From Muribaculum sp. (GTDB taxonomy: Bacteria > Bacillota > Clostridia > Lachnospirales > Lachnospiraceae): a stretch of 64,000 bases of DNA. Below the pieces are notes generated by a model that saw only the letters and a list, made by a program, of their open reading frames with translations, ran no database searches and was not told the origin of the DNA. This document shows, in pieces, positions 60,766-64,000 of this stretch. The stretch covers positions 62,001 through 126,000 of the forward strand of contig JAMPHH010000003.1 of assembly GCA_023663505.1 (NCBI GenBank), read 5' to 3'. The position numbers and the translations under genes are program-made. How positions within the stretch are numbered: position 1 is the first letter of the stretch; each line of letters starts with the position of its first letter.

Positions 60766-61996
60766 CAGCAGCATCCTCCCCAAAATACCTGCTCCATTTA
60801 TTCTCTATGTTTTTTGCAATATGATATGCCAAGACACATGGCACGGCATTACCTATAATTTTATATGCGTCACTAGATGAAACACTGACATTCTCCTCCG
60901 TCTGCGGGAGTATAAACTGATATTCGTCCGGAAACGTTTGAAGTCTTGCACACTCCCGTACAGTCAATCTCCGTTCCTTCATGCCGCATTGCAATTCCGC
61001 CTCGTGCCTGCCCCCATGCTCGACACTTAGCCTTCGATACTCAATATTCCCGTGATGCTCCGACCTGATTGTCGGTCCCACGGAGTCCAATTTGATTTCT
61101 GTCTGCCCCTGACAATGACTCCCCATATATTTTGCCTTGGAATACTTTTTTTGAGACAAATCGTTGGAGGATTCCGGCTCGTTTAAATCCACCAACGCAT
61201 CCGAGCACGTCACAAACGGGGTAAGTGTTTCACCATGCGTTTTGATCGGGTAGGGATCATATTCCTTTGGGATTACACTTTGTTTAAGAGCTGACATCGC
61301 ATCTTTCGTAAGCGCATTCTTTTTAAATCCAAAGAAAATAACACGCTCTCTGGACTGGGGAACACCATAATCTGGCGCATAGAGTACCTTTGCGGGAACA
61401 ACAATATAGCCGCCATTACCAGCCGTCGCAAAATCATGTTCTATTACTTCCTTAACATCAGCTAAGTTGGTAAGCCCTTTGACATTCTCGGCAATAAATA
61501 ATTTAGGCTTTGTTATGTCTACCACTTCCCGCATCCACATATACAGCTGACCGCGGCTTTCAACAGACGGTTCGTCGCCTGCAAGCGCCGCCCCCAAATG
61601 GCTCTTTTGCGAATGGAATCCCAATCTTTTCCCTGCGATAGAAAAATCCTGACAAGGAAAACCTCCTGTCACAATATCAATATCCGCAGGGAATACCATA
61701 TCTCCGGCTTTAGCCCGTTTCACCAAATCGACTATGCTTTCCAAATGATATATTTCATTGGCATCATTTTTCTTATTTTGAAAATAAGAGACCCATGCCG
61801 CCTTTGCGTCAGGTCTAATGTCATTAGCAAAAACCGTATGAAAGGCTGTCGGCACAACCCGAACCCAATCCCCCTTGTCTTCTTTGATCCAATCCTGATG
61901 AAGCGAACTGTTGATCGCCTTTTTTAAACATACAAAATCCCCTTCAAACCCAATGTCCATACCGCCACAACCGGAAAATAAAGAAAGTAGTTTCAT
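60755..61996 (-). CDS. dcm: DNA (cytosine-5) methyltransferase
   Basis: A 413-residue C5 methyltransferase. Motif I is LLSLFSGCGGMDIGFEGDF, motif IV is GGFPCQDFSIAGKRLG with catalytic Cys115, motif VI is FIAENVKGL, motif VIII QSRERVIFFG, and motif X lies near KIIGNAVPCVLAYHIAKNI. There is a spacer of roughly 35 residues between motifs I and II that is longer than usual. First gene of methyltransferase-endonuclease-vsr-recQ. Confidence 0.93.
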   Translation of the reverse strand: MKLLSLFSGCGGMDIGFEGDFVCLKKAINSSLHQDWIKEDKGDWVRVVPTAFHTVFANDIRPDAKAAWVSYFQNKKNDANEIYHLESIVDLVKRAKAGDMVFPADIDIVTGGFPCQDFSIAGKRLGFHSQKSHLGAALAGDEPSVESRGQLYMWMREVVDITKPKLFIAENVKGLTNLADVKEVIEHDFATAGNGGYIVVPAKVLYAPDYGVPQSRERVIFFGFKKNALTKDAMSALKQSVIPKEYDPYPIKTHGETLTPFVTCSDALVDLNEPESSNDLSQKKYSKAKYMGSHCQGQTEIKLDSVGPTIRSEHHGNIEYRRLSVEHGGRHEAELQCGMKERRLTVRECARLQTFPDEYQFILPQTEENVSVSSSDAYKIIGNAVPCVLAYHIAKNIENKWSRYFGEDAADVG

Positions 61997-62042
61997 CCGT
62001 CGGCATCTCCCTGTTTCACGTTATTTTTCATCCCTGACATTG

Positions 62043-62071
62043 ATTATATAAGAGAAGTTTTATAAGTTCAA
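62043..62071 (-). promoter_or_regulatory. sigma-A promoter of the C5 restriction-modification unit
   Basis: On the - strand TTGAAC (62071-62066), 17 nt, TATAAT (62048-62043). Leader of about 40 nt to the methyltransferase ATG. Confidence 0.8.
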
Positions 62072-62171
62072 GTACAATTCCAAAACAAGATCAATATCGC
62101 AGTTCAGCTGTTACTAGTTCAGGCATAAAATAATTCGTTATTTGAGTATATTTGCTTTGTACGGGTATCAA

Positions 62172-62396
62172 GGCGGGAGATGACCGGGAGTGTTTTGCGG
62201 ACTTCGGCAGAGGTTGGAGCGTTTTCTTATAGTGCGTCCAAAACCTAGGGTGAAATGCGCACGGATGCGCATTTCAGGCTTTACGGTGCATGGATGCACC
62301 TTAAAGCCGACCCGCAAATTGCAATATTCACCCCCGCACTATTAGAAAACACCCAACCGCAGCCAGTCCGCAAAACACTCCCAGTCATCTCCCGCC
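62172..62396. repeat. long-hairpin repeat element, copy B
   Basis: A 32-bp inverted repeat (62172-62203 and 62365-62396, one mismatch) encloses 161 bp. Read on the - strand it matches copy A at 41607-41830 nearly throughout, including the GGTGCAT/ATGCACC and ATGCGCAT hairpins and the flanks to about 62145 and 62430. It fills the 530-bp gap between the divergent methyltransferase and histidine kinase genes. A 66-codon frame inside is not a gene. Confidence 0.85.
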
Positions 62397-62463
62397 GCCC
62401 CTCCGCACAATGATTTGAAGACTGAACTGTTACATAAAAAATCTCCTTTTGGTGCAGGAACGG

Positions 62464-62492
62464 TTGAAATATCCTCCGCAACTCTTTATAAT
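62464..62492 (+). promoter_or_regulatory. sigma-A promoter of the histidine kinase
   Basis: TTGAAA (62464-62469), 17 nt, TATAAT (62487-62492), ending 33 nt before the ATG at 62526. Confidence 0.82.
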
Positions 62493-62525
62493 ATCTATAT
62501 ATTGCATGTTTATGGGAGAACGAAA

Positions 62526-64000
62526 ATGGACACAGAAAAATTACTTCCGGATTATAACAACTATCGAAAAATATTCGACATCACCGCCAATCTGATCTAC
62601 CTTGCGCTTGTAGCCTTTGAATTGGTGTTCTACAAGATCATGGAGCATCTTAATCTGCTCACGCTTCCCGTCAGGGAATATATCATCTATTATATCCTGC
62701 TGCCGGTGGTTCTGCTCGCCGTGACTCTCGTGCTGCAGGAGCTCTGTGTGCGCTCTGAGAGGATTCCCGAGCCGGTGAAAAATGTCTCGCCCATCATCAC
62801 CATTGTATGCATGTTCGGCGCACTGTCAATCATACATAGAGGAGTCGGCGGAATCATACACCTCGTATGTATCCCGATTGCCATGACGGTTGTATTTTGC
62901 AGCTATAAGGTGTGTGCCGCTATCATTGCGCTCAGTGAGCTGTGGATCGGTATACTTGCCCTATCCTGCTTTATCTCCCCCGTGACCTCCGACGGTGATG
63001 AATACCTCGTTCCGGAGCTTATCATAGCCGCGGCAACTGTTGCCGTATGCGGGGCAGTCGCCATTATCCTCGTCACCCTTTTAAACCAACAAAACAGCAA
63101 GCTTCTCGTGGCGACCCTGACCGCTCAGGACGCGGAGCAAAGGGCGCAGGAGGCAAGTAAGGCCAAATCCGCCTTTCTCTCCAATATGTCCCACGAGATA
63201 CGCACACCCATGAACGCCATAATCGGCATGACAGACGTGATGCTGCGCAGCGAACGCTCTCCCGAGGACACCAAGTATTTGATGAATATCAAAAACTCCG
63301 GCGACGCCCTGCTAGCCATTATCAACGACATTCTGGACTTTTCCAAGATCGAATCGGGCAAGCTTGAGATCATAGAGGAGGAATATGAGACTGCCGCCAT
63401 GTTCAGCGACCTGAGCGTGATCTTCAAGACAAGGATCGGCGACAAGAAGGTGGAGCTGCTCTTTGACATTGACGAGAATCTGCCGAAGGCACTCTACGGC
63501 GACGCCCTGCGCATCCGCCAGATCATCATCAACCTGATGAACAATGCCACCAAGTTCACCGAGGAGGGCTATGTCAAGCTGACCATAAAGGTGCAGGAGA
63601 TCAAGGACAAGGACATCGAGCTGTACTTCTCCGTCCAAGACAGCGGACAGGGCATTCGCGAGGACGATCTCGCGAAGCTGTTCCACTCCTTTGAACAGGT
63701 GAATACCAAGAAAAACCACAGCAAGGAGGGCACGGGGCTTGGTCTTGCCATTTCCAAGCAGCTCGTGGAGCTTATGGGGGGCAGCATAGGCGTGACCAGT
63801 GAGTATGGCAAGGGCAGCGAGTTTTATTTCACGATTCATCAGGAGGTCAGGGACTTTGCGAAGACTGATCTGACCTTGGACTATGAACAGATGCAGCAGG
63901 CAAGCAGGAAGCAGGAGCAGGAATTCATGAACTTCACCGCTCCTGACGCACTGGTGTTGATGGCGGAGGACAACGAGATCAACGCGGAGGTCGCCATAGC
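62526..64000 (+). CDS. membrane hybrid sensor histidine kinase, 3' end outside window
   Basis: A frame open from ATG 62526 to the window end (491 codons). GGGAG lies 7 nt upstream. Six membrane segments cover about residues 18-200 with no outer sensing domain, followed by a short coiled coil. The HisKA domain has NMSHEIRTPMNAIIGM with phospho-acceptor His223. The ATPase domain shows the N box INLMNNATKFT, the G1 box VQDSGQGI and the G2 box GTGLGLAISKQLVELMGG. A receiver domain starts at about residue 475 (LVLMAEDNEINAEVAI) and is cut. The signal is unknown; the multi-helix N-terminus suggests a membrane or small-molecule cue. Confidence 0.92.
   Translation, partial: MDTEKLLPDYNNYRKIFDITANLIYLALVAFELVFYKIMEHLNLLTLPVREYIIYYILLPVVLLAVTLVLQELCVRSERIPEPVKNVSPIITIVCMFGALSIIHRGVGGIIHLVCIPIAMTVVFCSYKVCAAIIALSELWIGILALSCFISPVTSDGDEYLVPELIIAAATVAVCGAVAIILVTLLNQQNSKLLVATLTAQDAEQRAQEASKAKSAFLSNMSHEIRTPMNAIIGMTDVMLRSERSPEDTKYLMNIKNSGDALLAIINDILDFSKIESGKLEIIEEEYETAAMFSDLSVIFKTRIGDKKVELLFDIDENLPKALYGDALRIRQIIINLMNNATKFTEEGYVKLTIKVQEIKDKDIELYFSVQDSGQGIREDDLAKLFHSFEQVNTKKNHSKEGTGLGLAISKQLVELMGGSIGVTSEYGKGSEFYFTIHQEVRDFAKTDLTLDYEQMQQASRKQEQEFMNFTAPDALVLMAEDNEINAEVAI

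Noticed and set aside
62281..62481. A 66-codon open frame on the - strand
   Set aside because: It lies within the palindromic element copy B and is produced by its repeats.
63312..63839. A 175-codon open frame on the - strand
   Set aside because: Reverse of the histidine kinase ATPase domain, where all kinase boxes are read on the + strand.

Overview
The window looks like a chromosomal segment of a motile, Gram-positive anaerobe of the Clostridia, most likely Lachnospiraceae. The evidence is a FliW/CsrA flagellar control pair, a T-box leader on aspS-gatCAB, the DapL route to diaminopimelate, a membrane pyrophosphatase, strong AGGAGG ribosome binding sites, and promoters of the TAAA-N15-GCCGATAA flagellar sigma-28 type. 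No rRNA, tRNA or CRISPR array was seen.

Bases 1-24600 form a surface-glycan and flagellin island. The + strand first carries the end of a LicD gene, a DUF115 gene, and an AT-rich cassette resembling CMP-KDO synthesis: a cytidylyltransferase, KdsA, a phosphomannose-isomerase-like protein, an Rpe-like epimerase, a KdsC-like phosphatase and two methyltransferases. A second + strand unit (7087-13255) sits behind a sigma-28-like promoter. It encodes an SGNH protein, a TagF-like phosphotransferase, a PntC-like cytidylyltransferase/transaminase fusion and two glycosyltransferases. A converging - strand unit (19725-13262) has three overlapping licD genes, a Rossmann dehydrogenase, PEP mutase and phosphonopyruvate decarboxylase. 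Together PepM, Ppd and PntC can make CMP-2-aminoethylphosphonate, and LicD-type transferases are the natural candidates to attach it to a glycan. This unit lies directly downstream of a flagellin gene, with only a terminator between. Two flagellin genes encoding the same 270-residue protein flank a converging pair of CgeB-like glycosyltransferases.

Bases 24850-35700 are late flagellar genes on the - strand. flgM-flgN-flgK-flgK-flgL-fliW-csrA and flaG-fliD-fliS-fliT-like each start behind a good sigma-28 promoter. Two polytopic GT-C-like membrane proteins run the other way from flgM (35766-39030).

Bases 39200-52600 are mostly housekeeping: hppA, dapL, dapF, an ANTAR regulator with glnA, gatB, gatA, gatC and aspS behind a T-box whose specifier region reads GAAC. 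Several palindromic elements sit in the gaps. The most striking is a ~225-bp long-hairpin element present twice in opposite orientation (41607 and 62172), with a shrunken relative at 43143.

Bases 52600-62000 are a defence island: a BsuBI/PstI-type restriction-modification pair, a GmrSD-type (DUF262/DUF1524) nuclease, recQ, a frameshifted vsr, a PD-(D/E)XK-like endonuclease and a C5 cytosine methyltransferase. The window ends inside a membrane hybrid histidine kinase.
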